Below are positions 27,580 through 38,839 of a stretch of DNA of 64,000 nucleotides, piece by piece (position 1 is the stretch's first letter; each line of letters starts with the position of its first letter). The translations under genes and the position numbers were made by a program. Source of the stretch: Prosapia bicincta (lineage: Eukaryota; Arthropoda; Insecta; Hemiptera; Cercopidae); contig JBAIZL010000008.1 in the NCBI GenBank assembly GCA_036971475.1, positions 11,691,788 through 11,755,787 on the forward strand. The letters run 5' to 3'. The notes under the pieces are model-generated. The model searched no databases, had not been told where the DNA came from, and worked only from the letters and a program-made list of their open reading frames with translations.

Positions 27580-30540
27580 GCATTTATTTAAAACATAACA
27601 AGCAAAATTTATTTTATATTAATTTAAATCTAAATTACAGTAGTTTGTTAACGATTGCTATTAATTAATAAATTAGACAACGGTTAATATGTGAAATTGA
27701 TTTAGGATTTAACAGCTTTGGTTGAAATTGGATTTTAAAATGCTGATATCTTGTAGCGAAATCTTGTACTTTTAATGCCGAATATTTAGGTTTATACATT
27801 TATACCAATGGGTACTGACGAAATGACAATAACCGGTTACAGATACAAATATCTTTTTGCATAAAATAACAATCAGTTCTATGCATCTATAATATTTCCG
27901 GGGTTATATCCGCATATTACAGAGCATTTTGTTTTATATGGATAGGTTGCTGTTACATATATTCTTTTGATTTCATACATGTCGTCCCTAGTATTATTCA
28001 TTAAAACCCAATATTATTATAGCACTTGGAGAACAAAGTAGTTATTTAATCAAGGTGGTATGGGAAACGCACTGTTCACTAAACAATTCACTTTATATTC
28101 ACACTAATCGTTGGTTCACTTATTTATACACGGCACTGGAAGGCACATTTTCACAACTAACCTGTTCTTGTCTCAACCCCTACTAAAGATATTTTTGGCT
28201 TACGGAAAAACCCATGTTCAACCTTACTGTAATCTTTACCTGGATTCTCTGCCTTTGTCATGCACAAGAAACCTCCCTCTCTTGTACATCATAAATTATT
28301 TGAACAATACAAAAGGCCTTGTTTCTCTTTACATAGCTTAAACCTACTATTCTAAATTCCAATTATTTAATTATAATGTCTATCTCAATGATGATGTTTT
28401 TATTAATGGCTGTAGTCGACACTACACTAGGTTACAAAACAAAATTTTCATTTACAGCTCCTATTTTGAAACATGTATTTTAGTATTTCTTTACTTTTAT
28501 ATGGTCTTAAATATATTATATAGACTACTTCTAAACGTTCCTAATACAAGTATTATAACGATGGAATCCTGAATACCCAAAATTTAATCCTGAAATTATA
28601 AACTCTTATTTCAGAGTTTATAAGGTCAACAAAAATAAGTTTTATGTTGACAGTCATAGATCTATTGCAGTGTGTAGTTTGATTATTACATATTGTTCAC
28701 ATTAAAAGCAATACGTCTCCTGCAATAGCTTAAAGTTTAAGTACCAATACTCATTATGCATCTAAAGTTCAAATTTCATTAGAAGTTTGGTTAAGATCTG
28801 ATTCAAATACGCTTTATGGATTATATCAAATCGTTTTTATTTTGTACAGAATAGAATTATTTTATTTTATAGACATGTAGATAAATTAATTTGATGCTAC
28901 TAATAATTAGGTAAACTAAAAAATATTGTGAAAACTATTTATAACTATTTAAAAAGCTATATGAATTATTTTGGACTTTTAAAGTTAATGATCAAAATTA
29001 ATTAATTATCAGCTTGATTATAAGAAACCTTGTGTTAAACATATTAAAAATGTAAAATGGATGATTACCTCTACAAATGTAATTTTGTGTCAAATGCGAT
29101 TTTTATTATTTTTTTTTAATGTTCAGTTTGATAAACCTAGATATATGTTACTCATAACTTACAGTACATTATTATAAGCATTAGAATAGATATTACACAT
29201 TATTGAGCTATTTATTTTTAAAATATTAAGTCACTGCTAATCATTCAAGTTAGAGTTTTAGATTGTGAGTTTAATGTGTTTAGGTTAGGCTACACTAAAT
29301 CAATAACATTTCGTTTAGTTACAGTTTTATGAATAAACCATCGTAGTAGTTTAGTAACTAGAGGATTTCGACGAATGAGCTGTTCAAGTTTCACGACTAA
29401 CATTTAGGGCCTATATTTCATTATAATCAGATTGAACCGCATATTCGACATAAATTATCGTTCCTAATGTATCCAGGGCGTCGTGAAGAAGTAACTTACT
29501 TTGATAACCAAAATTTTATTTTAGTTTAGGGAAGGATTTTAGGTACCAAAATAATATATAATGCACTGATACACAGTGATCCTTTGTTGTAAATACAGAA
29601 ACCGCGAATGCTGAAACCAACTGTATATGGAAAGGGGATCTGCAAAGGCTCTCAATATATATTTCAGACGCTATACTTGGCTAGTCTTATTTACAATTAC
29701 ATATTTTTCGCACAAAGGGGAACATCGCGGGGAACCTTTGTATCTTTTGAACTATAAAACATATAATTACAAAAAAATGTTTTTAAACTCACGAAAATGG
29801 ACGGTCAAGATATCCCTAGGCGGACTACTGTCAAACCTCAAAGGATCGGGGTTGAATTGGGGCCCTCTCGAATTGGATTCCTCGCTAGGCCGTTGCTGTA
29901 CCGCACACATTTAAAAAAAATGTACCAGAGTTCTCGAACCTGAATATTAAACGTGGTGTTAGAAAATTTATTATTTGCATTATTCCAACTAAATCACAGA
30001 ATTTAAATGATCCACCCAATTTCTAATCTCTAGCTTGTGGATTTTATTTAGGATATGGCTTGTCAATACACCTAAATAAATAGAACCGCAATTAGAAGAT
30101 GCCATTGTTAATATCTTACATTTGGGGCATCTCCTGGGTAGCATCTTAATTTCAATAGTAACAATATATTTTTATTGTAATATATTTAGGCCTACATACA
30201 ATATACTCGTATATTACAAAACAAACACATTTTTAATCTTATTCACAATTTTAAAAATACTGACATCCCACATGAGGACCAGATGTTTAGCCCCACTATT
30301 GAGCCCTAGGAAAACTGTTTTGTTTTTGGTCACGTGCAGACAATTTTTTTCACCACACCTGCAAACATAACTGTCTGTTTACATTCTGATTTTATCGTGG
30401 TCGCCACAGTAATCTTTTATCAGTGACGTAGTCAGATATCATTTTAACACAAATTATTTCATAGTATCTTTACAAATTATATAACATATCACAATATCTA
30501 AAAATACATTACAAAAAATTATATACATTGAACCATTCGT
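27580..30540. other. AT-rich intergenic DNA, nothing recognised
   Basis: About 3 kb without a convincing gene. Open frames of 76-95 codons (28111-28341, 29627-29914) have no recognisable domain. A GC-richer patch at about 29800-29900 may be a decayed repeat. Confidence 0.5.
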
Positions 30541-30972
30541 GAATGAAGGTTTCTGGCATTCGTTTTCGTCTTTAAATCCTCTTGATATGTAAAGTATTTT
30601 TCATAATGGTACAGATATGTTTTAATAAGTACCCTGAACCGTACTTTATAAGATTTCGGTAGTTTTATCGGTAGACTTCGGTAAAGCCTACTGTAATGTA
30701 TCGTGTCCATTGTTTTGAAACCTTAGTGAATTCGTTGTGGATCGTCACCAATAATTGTGAAAATTCTTTACTTCTGAAAGTGGTTTCTGAATATTTTGTT
30801 GATTTGGATATGCTACTGTAAAGGTCATAAGCAATGTATATGGTGCTGTTAAAATATTTTCTAGAATTTGGAAATGTTGATGGTCGAAGAAATACGGCCA
30901 GTTTTCGAAACTGCTCAAGTTGGTATTTGGTATAGAACGATCTATAGCAAAGTAAAGGAATCGACTCTCCAA
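30541..30972 (-). pseudogene. Decayed coding relic, left member of an inverted pair
   Basis: On the minus strand, codons from 30972 to 30745 encode SSFENWPYFFDHQHFQILEN and then KPLSEVKNF. The frame then breaks, but similarity to the right member goes on to about 30541. Family not recognised. The other arm is at 31316-31630 on the plus strand. Confidence 0.4.
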
Positions 30973-31099
30973 ATGATATAATTAGCATTTTTATTATATC
31001 ATCATTTTCGGAAATGAAACATATACTAATCCAAATGAAAAATGTGGTAACAAACGTAATCTAATCTATAATGATAGTGACTCAAAGAAAGTATGAGTA

Positions 31100-31630
31100 A
31101 TGACTATGGAAGAGTTATTAAAACACGAAAATCTAGATTACCCTTCACGTTTAGCAGGCAAAAATGGCTACTTGAAAAAAAGTGTGAGATCTGATTTAAT
31201 TAATGTAATTAAATCTGAAACTAGTTGTCACAAGCATTTACAAGACTTTCTGTTTCACAACCTAGTGCACACCTGGATGGTATTGATCTAAATCATTCTA
31301 TGCCAAATTCGTTAAGTTTCGAAAATTTCTAGGATTTTTCTGACCACCAACGGCTCCAAGTTCTAGAATGTATCTTAACAACTCCATTATATATTGTTTA
31401 TTATCGTTACAGTAACATACCTACATCAGTAAAAAAAATGAACAAACCATTTTCAGAAGTAAAGGATCCAAAACAATGGATACATTACAGTAGGCCCTGC
31501 CTGGAAACAATCAAACACTTATAAAGTACACTGCAGCTACTTATTAGAAATGATAACTGTACCTGTTGAAAAAGTACTTTACATATCTAAAGAATTTGAA
31601 AACGAAAATGAATTCCACAAACCTTGATTT
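31100..31630 (+). pseudogene. Decayed coding relic, right member of an inverted pair
   Basis: Opens with a 63-codon frame (MTMEELLKHENLDYPSRLAG). After a frame change comes SLSFENF, a stop, then DFSDHQRLQVLECILTTP and KPFSEVKDPKQW. The second part aligns residue by residue with the minus-strand relic (SFEN, DHQ, QxLExILTxP, KPxSEVK). Similarity held at the protein level suggests descent from a real gene, either duplicated or carried by a transposon. Function unknown. Confidence 0.4.
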
Positions 31631-31679
31631 TAACCTGCAAATGTACAAACTGTTCTAAACCATCTTCTTCGTGCTCCAA

Positions 31680-31708
31680 AAACAGCATGCGGAAATTGCA
31701 TGCTGTTT
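31680..31708. repeat. Perfect 11-bp inverted repeat (hairpin)
   Basis: AAACAGCATGC, a 7-nt spacer GGAAATT, then GCATGCTGTTT. Lies about 50 bp beyond the right coding relic. Confidence 0.8.
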
Positions 31709-32815
31709 GTATTATCCTTACAAAGAGAAATGCAGAAATGATGACAAGAAATAGTCGTTACAAATTAATTACTCTATGCCTTATCTTAGCATAATAAATA
31801 GTAAAAACTATAATACTATACTTCATTCAAAGATATGATAGTTTCAATCAATAATAACATCTGATATGTTCCTTCTAGGCGTCGGCAATATTCATTATTT
31901 TATGGTATGATCGATCCCCTATACTTTGTATTACTTTTTATTGTACTTTGAAAATTCCTATATAAAATTGTGCCATTCAGATTGCATTTTAATCTTTATA
32001 AATACATTGTTAGATTTTTCTTATTTACAAACTCATTCCCACAAATAACAAATTACATCTGCTTATAAAATTAGATCATATATAAATATCTGCTGGGTGA
32101 CTGAAAATTATTTTCAGTTTGTAATAATAAATAACATTTTGATCGTTTTCATGAATTTAAAAACTACAGTTATTTTAGTTAGAAACAAAATTTAAGGAAA
32201 AAACTTTTTGCCCTTAACTTATTCACTTTAGTTTATACTACTTTACGCACAAATTAATGTTAAAACTAAAACACATTAAATTTTTAATTGATAAATTTAA
32301 TATATTTTTTAAAACTAAACTTTCTGGCTCTGCAAAGTTTATTACCTTTTTATAGTAATCTAATCCTTTTATTTGAATTTTTACCATTAATTAAGGGTTT
32401 TCTCTACATACATAGTTATTACTGATGTGAATAATGTTAAATGTTTGTCTTTGTCTGTCTTTGTAAATATGTGTTCCACATTATTACGTATGTTTGGCGT
32501 CGTTCTAGTTTTAATACCTGTATATGACGTTGTAATTTTGTTTTGTATGATTTTGTGCATAGTAGGCCTTTATATAAAATTTTGATTCAATTCTTTGTTT
32601 CTTAGTTTTTAAATATTTTAGAACTGGTAAAAACAAGAGTCAGTTAAATACATTATTATATTTATATGAAAGGCTTTATTTTTACTTCTTGGTAACTCAT
32701 AATGAAACGAGATCTTATACTACACAATTTTATTTGTACATAGATTACTATCTTTATACAAATGTATCGAGAATAACTGAATTAAACCTACACTTTTTAG
32801 ACATGGAATAAAATG
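31709..32815. other. AT-rich intergenic DNA, nothing recognised
   Basis: No open frame, repeat or RNA gene that I can support. Confidence 0.5.
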
Positions 32816-33110
32816 GGGTGAACCGGTATCAAAGGCCGACCCGTCGAAAGAGTTAGAAGGGTGAGTTGGTTCTCCAAGAAACACTTAAACCCTTGATGTG
32901 CCCACTGGAGTGAATAGTCCCCTTCGTCTCTTTATCTCACTCCCCCTTTCTCCTAGAGTGAGAGAGACGGAGGGGGCTGGCTGGCTTAAAGTCCGAATAT
33001 GGAAAAACTACCTGCCTACCCTCGTCAAACCAAGGGATGACTGTCCTACACCCGTCTTTGCTATGTGGATAATTCATCTGTTTTGCGCCTAAAATTGCGA
33101 TCAGACTCAC
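32816..33110. other. GC-richer island with hairpin, possible repeat or exon debris
   Basis: Stands out from the AT-rich background. CGTCTCTTTATCTCACTC (32925-32942) can pair, with a 3-4-nt bulge, with GAGTGAGAGAGACG (32956-32969). GTGAGT at about 32872 resembles a 5' splice site. An open 64-codon frame (32898-33092) has no recognisable product. Confidence 0.3.
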
Positions 33111-33293
33111 AAATCAAGGTAAAGGATTGATTAATTTTTTTAAACTACATTTTTTATAGACTATAAATTTTATATTAACATAATAAATTTAAAGAAATGT
33201 ATTTAAATCAATTCATTTGTTCTATCTTTATATGTTTAACTTAGGTTTACCAAGCAATATATTTTTTTATAACTTATATTTTCTATATTGCAG

Positions 33294-33362
33294 GTTAAAG
33301 TGGATTGTACGCTTTCCCTCCACTGTAATCGGCTACAGGCCCACACTTTAACCACTATACAG
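33294..33362. other. 69-bp block: candidate small exon (+) or tRNA-like repeat (-)
   Basis: As an exon it follows a T-rich tract and TTGCAG and ends CAG/GTAATA. It is open for 23 codons in phase 0 (VKVDCTLSLHCNRLQAHTLT...), the phase needed by the exon at 38356. However, GGTTAAAGTG (33293-33302) and CACTTTAACC (33344-33353) are perfect inverted repeats. The minus strand, TATAGTGGTTAAAG, looks like a tRNA/SINE A-box region. Undecided. Confidence 0.3.
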
Positions 33363-33676
33363 GTAATAATGTTTTTGTAAAAAAACAGAATTACTAATGT
33401 TTTTTATAATCACGTATCGTAAATGTCAATGTAATAAGGATTAGCCTACAGCGCGACCAAATACAAAATTTTCCGACCACTCCGAGATGAGGAAACTTGT
33501 TTATGTAAACACATAATGTAAAGATAAAACTCTGAAATTCATAAATCATGCACAAAATTTATCCAGTTATGTTGACTTAAATTCTGAATCCGATTAAGCA
33601 AATGGTATTTCATTAATCAATGTTTAAAGTTAAGGCAATGATTGAAAACCTAAAAATAACGCTACTTTTTTCTTTT

Positions 33677-36600
33677 TTGGTGCTAACGTTGTAATGTTGC
33701 TAATGTTATCCTGGTGCTAATATTATCCTGGTGCTAACGTTGTGCTAATGTTGTAATGTTTCTAATGTTATCCTGGTGCTAACGTTGTTCTAATGTTGTA
33801 ATGTTTCTAATGTTATCCTGGTGCTAACATTGTGCTAATGTTGTAATGTTTCTAAAGTTATCCTGGTGCTAACGTTGTGCTAATGTTGTACTGTTTCTAA
33901 TGTTATCCTGGTGCTAACGTTGTGCTAATGTTGTACTGTTTCTAATGTTATCCTGGTGCTAACGTTGTGCTAATGTTATACTGGTGCTAATGTTATCCTG
34001 GTGCTAACTTTGTAATGTTGCTAATGTTATACTGGTGCTAACATTGTGCTAATGTTGTACTGTTGCGAATGTTCTAATGTTATACTGGTGCTAACGTTGT
34101 GCTAATGTTGTACTGTTTCTGATGTTATACTGGTGCTAATGTTGTGCTAATGTTGTGCTAATGTTGTACTGTTTCTAATGTTATCCTGGTGCTAATGTTG
34201 TGCTAATGTTGTACTGTTTCTGATGTTATACTGGTGCTAATGTTATCCTGGTGCTAACTTTGTAATGTTGCTAATGTTATACTGGTGCTAACATTGTGCT
34301 AATGTTGTACTGTTGCGAATGTTCTAATGTTATACTGGTGCTATCGTTGTGCTAATGTTGTAATGTTTCTAATGTTATCCTGGTGCTAACGTTGTGCTAA
34401 TGTTGTACTGTTTCTAATGTTATCCTGGTGCTAACATTGTGCTAATGTTGTAATGTTTCTAATGTTATCCTGGTGCTAACGTTGTGCTAATGTTGTACTG
34501 TTTCTAATGTTATCCTGGTGCTAACATTGTGCTAATGTTGTAATGTTTCTAATGTTATCCTGGTGCTAACGTTGTGCTAATGTTGTACTGTTTCTAATGT
34601 TATCCTGGTGCTAACGTTGTGCTAATGTTGTACAGTTGCTAATGTTATACAGGTGCTAACGTTGTGCTAATGTTGTACTGTTTCTAATGTTATCCTGGTG
34701 CTAACGTTGTGCTAATGTTGTACTGTTTCTAATGTTATCCTGGTGCTAACGTTGTGCTAATGGTGTACTGTTTCTAATGTTATACTGGTGCTATCGTTGT
34801 GCTAATGTTGTGCTGTTTCTAATGTTATCCTGGTGCTAACGTTGTAATGATGTTAATTTTATACTGGTGCTAATGTTATACTGGTGCTAATGTTATCCTG
34901 GTGCTAACTTTGTAATGTTGCTAATGTTATACTGGTGCTAACATTGTGCTAATGTTAAACTGTTGCGAATGTTCTAATGTTATACTGGTGATAACGTTGT
35001 GCTAATGTTGTACTGTTGCTAATGTTATACTGGTGCTAATGTTATCCTGGTGCTAATTTTGTAATGTTGCTAATGTTATACTGGTGCTAACATTGTGCTA
35101 ATGTTGTACTGTTGCTAATGTTCTAATGTTATACTGGTGCTATCGTTGTGCTAATGTTGTACTGTTGCTAATGTTATACAGGTGCTAACGTTGTGCTAAT
35201 GTTGTACTGTTTCTAATGTTATCCTGGTGCTAACGTTGTGCTATTGTTGTACTGTTTCTAATGTTATACTGGTGCTAACATTGTGCTAATGTTGTACTGT
35301 TTCAAATGTTATCCTGGTGCTAACGTTGTGCTAATGTTATACTGTTTCTAATGTTATCCTGGTGCTAATGTTATCCTGGTGCTAATGTTATACTGGTGCT
35401 AACATTGTGCTAATGTTGTACTGTTGCTAATGTTCTAATGTTATACTGGTGCTAACGTTGTTCTAATGTTATACTGGTGCTAACGTTGTGCTAATGTTGT
35501 ACTGTTGCTAATGTTCTAATGTTATACTGGTGCTAACGTTGTAATGTTGTTAATTTTATACTGGTGCTAATGTTATACTGGTGCTAATGTTATCCTGGTG
35601 CTAACTTTCTAATGTTGCTAGTGTTATACTGGTGCTAACATTGTACTAATGTTGTACTGTTGCGAATGTTCTAATGTTATACTGGTGATAACGTTGTGCT
35701 AAAGTTGTACTGTTGCTAATGTTATACTGGTGCTAATGTTATCCTGGTGCTAACTTTGTACTGTTGCTAATGTTATACTGGTGCTAACATTGTGCTAATG
35801 TTGTACTGTTGCGAATGTTCTAATGTTATACTGGTGCTAATGTTATCCTGGTGCTAACTTTGTAATGCTGCTAATGTTATCCTGGTGCTAACTTTGTACT
35901 GTTGCTAATGTTATACTGGTGCTAACATTGTGCTAATGTTGTACTGTTGCGATTGTTCTAATGTTATACTGGTGCTAACGTTGTGCTAATGTTGTACTGT
36001 TGCTAATGTTATACAGGTGCTAACGTTGTGCTAATGTTGTACTGTTTCTAATATTATCCTGGTGCTAACGTTGTGCTAATGTTGTAATGTTTCTAATGTT
36101 ATCCTGGTGCTAACGTTGTGCTATTGTTGTACTGTTTCTAATGTTATACTGGTGCTAACATTGTGCTAATGTTGTACTGTTTCTAATGTTATCCTGGTGC
36201 TAATGCTATACAGGTGCTAACGTTGTGCTAATGTTGTACTGTTTCTAATGTTATCCTGGCGCTAACGTTGTGCTAATGTTGTAATGTTTCTAATGTTATC
36301 CTGGTGCTAACGTTGGGCTATTGTTGTAGTGTTTCTAATGTTATCCTGGTGCTAGCGTTGTGCTAATGTTATACTGTTTCTAATGTTATCCTGGTGCTAA
36401 TGTTATACTGGTGCTAACATTCTGCTAATGTTGTACTGTTGCTAATGTTCTAATGTTATACTGGTGCTAACGTTGTTCTAATGTTATACTGGTGCTAACG
36501 TTGTGCTAATGTTGTACTGTTGCTAATGTTCTAATGTTATACTGGTGCTAACGTTGTAATGTTGTTAATTTTATACTGGTGCTAATGTTATACTGGTGCT

Positions 36601-37735
36601 AATGTTATCCTGGTGCTAACTTTCTAATGTTGCTAGTGTTATACTGGTGCTAACATTGTACTAATGTTGTACTGTTGCGAATGTTCTAATGTTATACTGG
36701 TGATAACGTTGTGCTAATGTTGTACTGTTGCTAATGTTATACTGGTGCTAATGTTATCCTGGTGCTAACTTTGTACTGTTGCTAATGTTATACTGGTGCT
36801 AACATTGTGCTAATGTTGTACTGTTGCGAATATTCTAATGTTATACTGGTGCTAATGTTATCCTGGTGCTAACTTTGTAATGCTGCTAATGTTATCCTGG
36901 TGCTAACTTTGTACTGTTGCTAATGTTATACTGGTGCTAACATTGTGCTAATGTTGTACTGTTGCGATTGTTCTAATGTTATACTGGTGCTAACGTTGTG
37001 CTAATGTTGTACTGTTGCTAATGTTATACAGGTGCTAACGTTGTGCTAATGTTGTACTGTTTCTAATGTTATCCTGGTGCTAACGTTGTGCTAATGTTGT
37101 AATGTTTCTAATGTTATCCTGGTGCTAACGTTGTGCTATTGTTGTACTGTTTCTAATGTTATACTGGTGCTAACATTGTGCTAATGTTGTACTGTTTCTA
37201 ATGTTATCCTGGTGCTAATGCTATACAGGTGCTAACGTTGTGCTAATGTTGTACTGTTTCTAATGTTATCCTGGTGCTAACGTTGTGCTAATGTTGTAAT
37301 GTTTCTAATGTTATCCTGGTGCTAACGTTGGGCTATTGTTGTAGTGTTTCTAATGTTATCCTGGTGCTAGCGTTGTGCTAATGTTATACTGTTTCTAATG
37401 TTATCCTGGTGCTAATGTTATACTGGTGCTAACATTCTGCTAATGTTGTACTGTTGCTAATGTTCTAATGTTATACTGGTGCTAACGTTGTTCTAATGTT
37501 ATACTGGTGCTAACGTTGTGCTAATGTTGTACTGTTGCTAATGTTCTAATGTTATACTGGTGCTAACGTTGTTCTAATGTTATACTGGTGCTAACGTTGT
37601 GCTAATGTTATACTGGTGCTAATGTTGTTCTAATGTTATACTGGTGCTAACGTTGTGCTAATGTTGTACTGTTGCTAATGTTCTAATGTTATACTGTTGC
37701 TAACGTTCTAATGTTATACTGGCACTAATGCTGTG
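33677..37735. repeat. Modular minisatellite of about 4 kb with an internal 1015-bp duplication
   Basis: Built from short modules beginning TAAYGTT. A common 45-bp frame is 17+11+17 bp: TAATGTTATCCTGGTGC, TAACGTTGTGC and TAATGTTGTACTGTTTC, but modules are shuffled and dropped. Rare variants recur 1015 bp apart: TAATGCTATA at 36201 and 37216, and GCTAGCGTTG at 36351 and 37366. A larger segment was therefore duplicated from about 35385 to 37545. No open frame. Confidence 0.93.
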
Positions 37736-37983
37736 CTTACCAGAATGTATATTAGGTTCCAACTAATAAAAAATAATAATATAATAGCATCAACTAACCA
37801 CTAATTATTTATTTGCTCATGATAAGCATTTCATTAATAAAATCACCACAATCGTTAGGTATTAAACTATTACAGAAATTCAAAATAGTACTAAGATGCT
37901 TTTTAGTTTGGGGTGAATATATTTTGCTCAATAAGTAAAATATTTATATTTTAAATTCTAATAAAACTATATAAATTGTTTTA

Positions 37984-38197
37984 ACGGTAAAAAGTTAAAC
38001 CGTTAACTCTAAATCTCACTACACATTAGTTTATTAAAATAAACACACTACTTTATTAAAATAAACAGGCTAGTTTTGACGACGATATCGCCTTCGTCAG
38101 TGCTTGGTTACTACTGAGTAGCCAAGAAACTAGTGTGTTTGTTTTATTAAATTGATGTATAGTGATACTTAGAGTTAACCTTTTAAATTTTTACCGT
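37984..38197. mobile_element. Foldback (MITE-like) element with 67-bp arms
   Basis: Arms 37984-38050 and 38131-38197 are inverted repeats matching at 57 of 67 positions, with no length difference. The 80-bp centre includes, on the minus strand, CTGACGA and a short hairpin, as in Penelope-type elements. It lies just before the terminal exon at 38356, so probably in an intron. Confidence 0.6.
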
Positions 38198-38355
38198 AGT
38201 GAATTGCTCTTATTAGCTAAGTTCTAATTATTTTGATAATTTGTTGTGGTTTGTTTTAAAATTAGTATCAACCGTGACTTAATATTTTTGTCTAATACTT
38301 TTAAAAACTTTTATTATTTTGTTGAGACAAAAATTACTAGAGATGATTTTTTCAG

Positions 38356-38706
38356 GGATCTGGGGACATAATGTACCCCGATGAGGAACAGCCCGTAGCG
38401 CCCGACACGAAATTCACCTACCTCGACCTGGCCAAGGACGTGTTGACAGAAATTGATAACATTAACAAGAAGCTGAAGGACGCGTTTGGCACGAAAGACG
38501 ACAAGAGAATCGACTCAGTGTACGAGTTACCTCTTGCGCCGAGCGATCCCCAGTACAAGACGTTCGACATCAAGTCGTGCGATTGCAAGTGCCGATGTGC
38601 TGACACCGCGAGAAGCAACCTCGAGACGAAAGCCTCTAGTTTACGGCACACACTGCAGGCTGCTGGCAAGATTATAAAAAACAAGATCCACATTCTGACG
38701 TCATAA
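38356..38706 (+). CDS. Terminal exon of an unrecognised protein-coding gene
   Basis: Begins after a T-rich tract and TTTTTTCAG, a good 3' splice site, and reads GSGDIMYPDEEQPVAPD in phase 0. The ATG at 38371 is therefore probably internal. It encodes 116 residues and a stop. GC content is far above the flanks. There is an acidic start and a helical stretch, LDLAKDVLTEIDNINKKLKD. A cysteine cluster CDCKCRC follows, and a basic helical end, AAGKIIKNKIHILTS. AATAAA lies at 38818-38823, 112 nt past the stop. I do not recognise the family. Upstream exons may lie beyond the 4-kb minisatellite; the 69-bp block at 33294 is one low-confidence candidate. A short single-exon gene starting at 38371 cannot be excluded. 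Confidence 0.55.
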   Translation, partial: GSGDIMYPDEEQPVAPDTKFTYLDLAKDVLTEIDNINKKLKDAFGTKDDKRIDSVYELPLAPSDPQYKTFDIKSCDCKCRCADTARSNLETKASSLRHTLQAAGKIIKNKIHILTS

Positions 38707-38817
38707 CCGCCCCGAACATTATGAGAGTTATAAACCCTAGCATTGCCAAGAAACATTTTTAATATACAACCGCTTACAAAGAATAACATTTAACTAAACT
38801 AAGACTAAAATCTCATT

Positions 38818-38823
38818 AATAAA
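38818..38823 (+). promoter_or_regulatory. Poly(A) signal AATAAA for the 38356 exon
   Basis: Canonical hexamer at a plausible distance (112 nt) after the stop codon. Confidence 0.45.
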
Positions 38824-38839
38824 GTCCAACACACTACTT

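Noticed and set aside
27160..27668. Frames encoding Tyr-Ile and Val-Cys runs
   Set aside because: Translation of GT and AT microsatellites.
33677..37735. CRISPR-like repeat array
   Set aside because: Repeats adjoin with no unique spacers, in a eukaryotic context.
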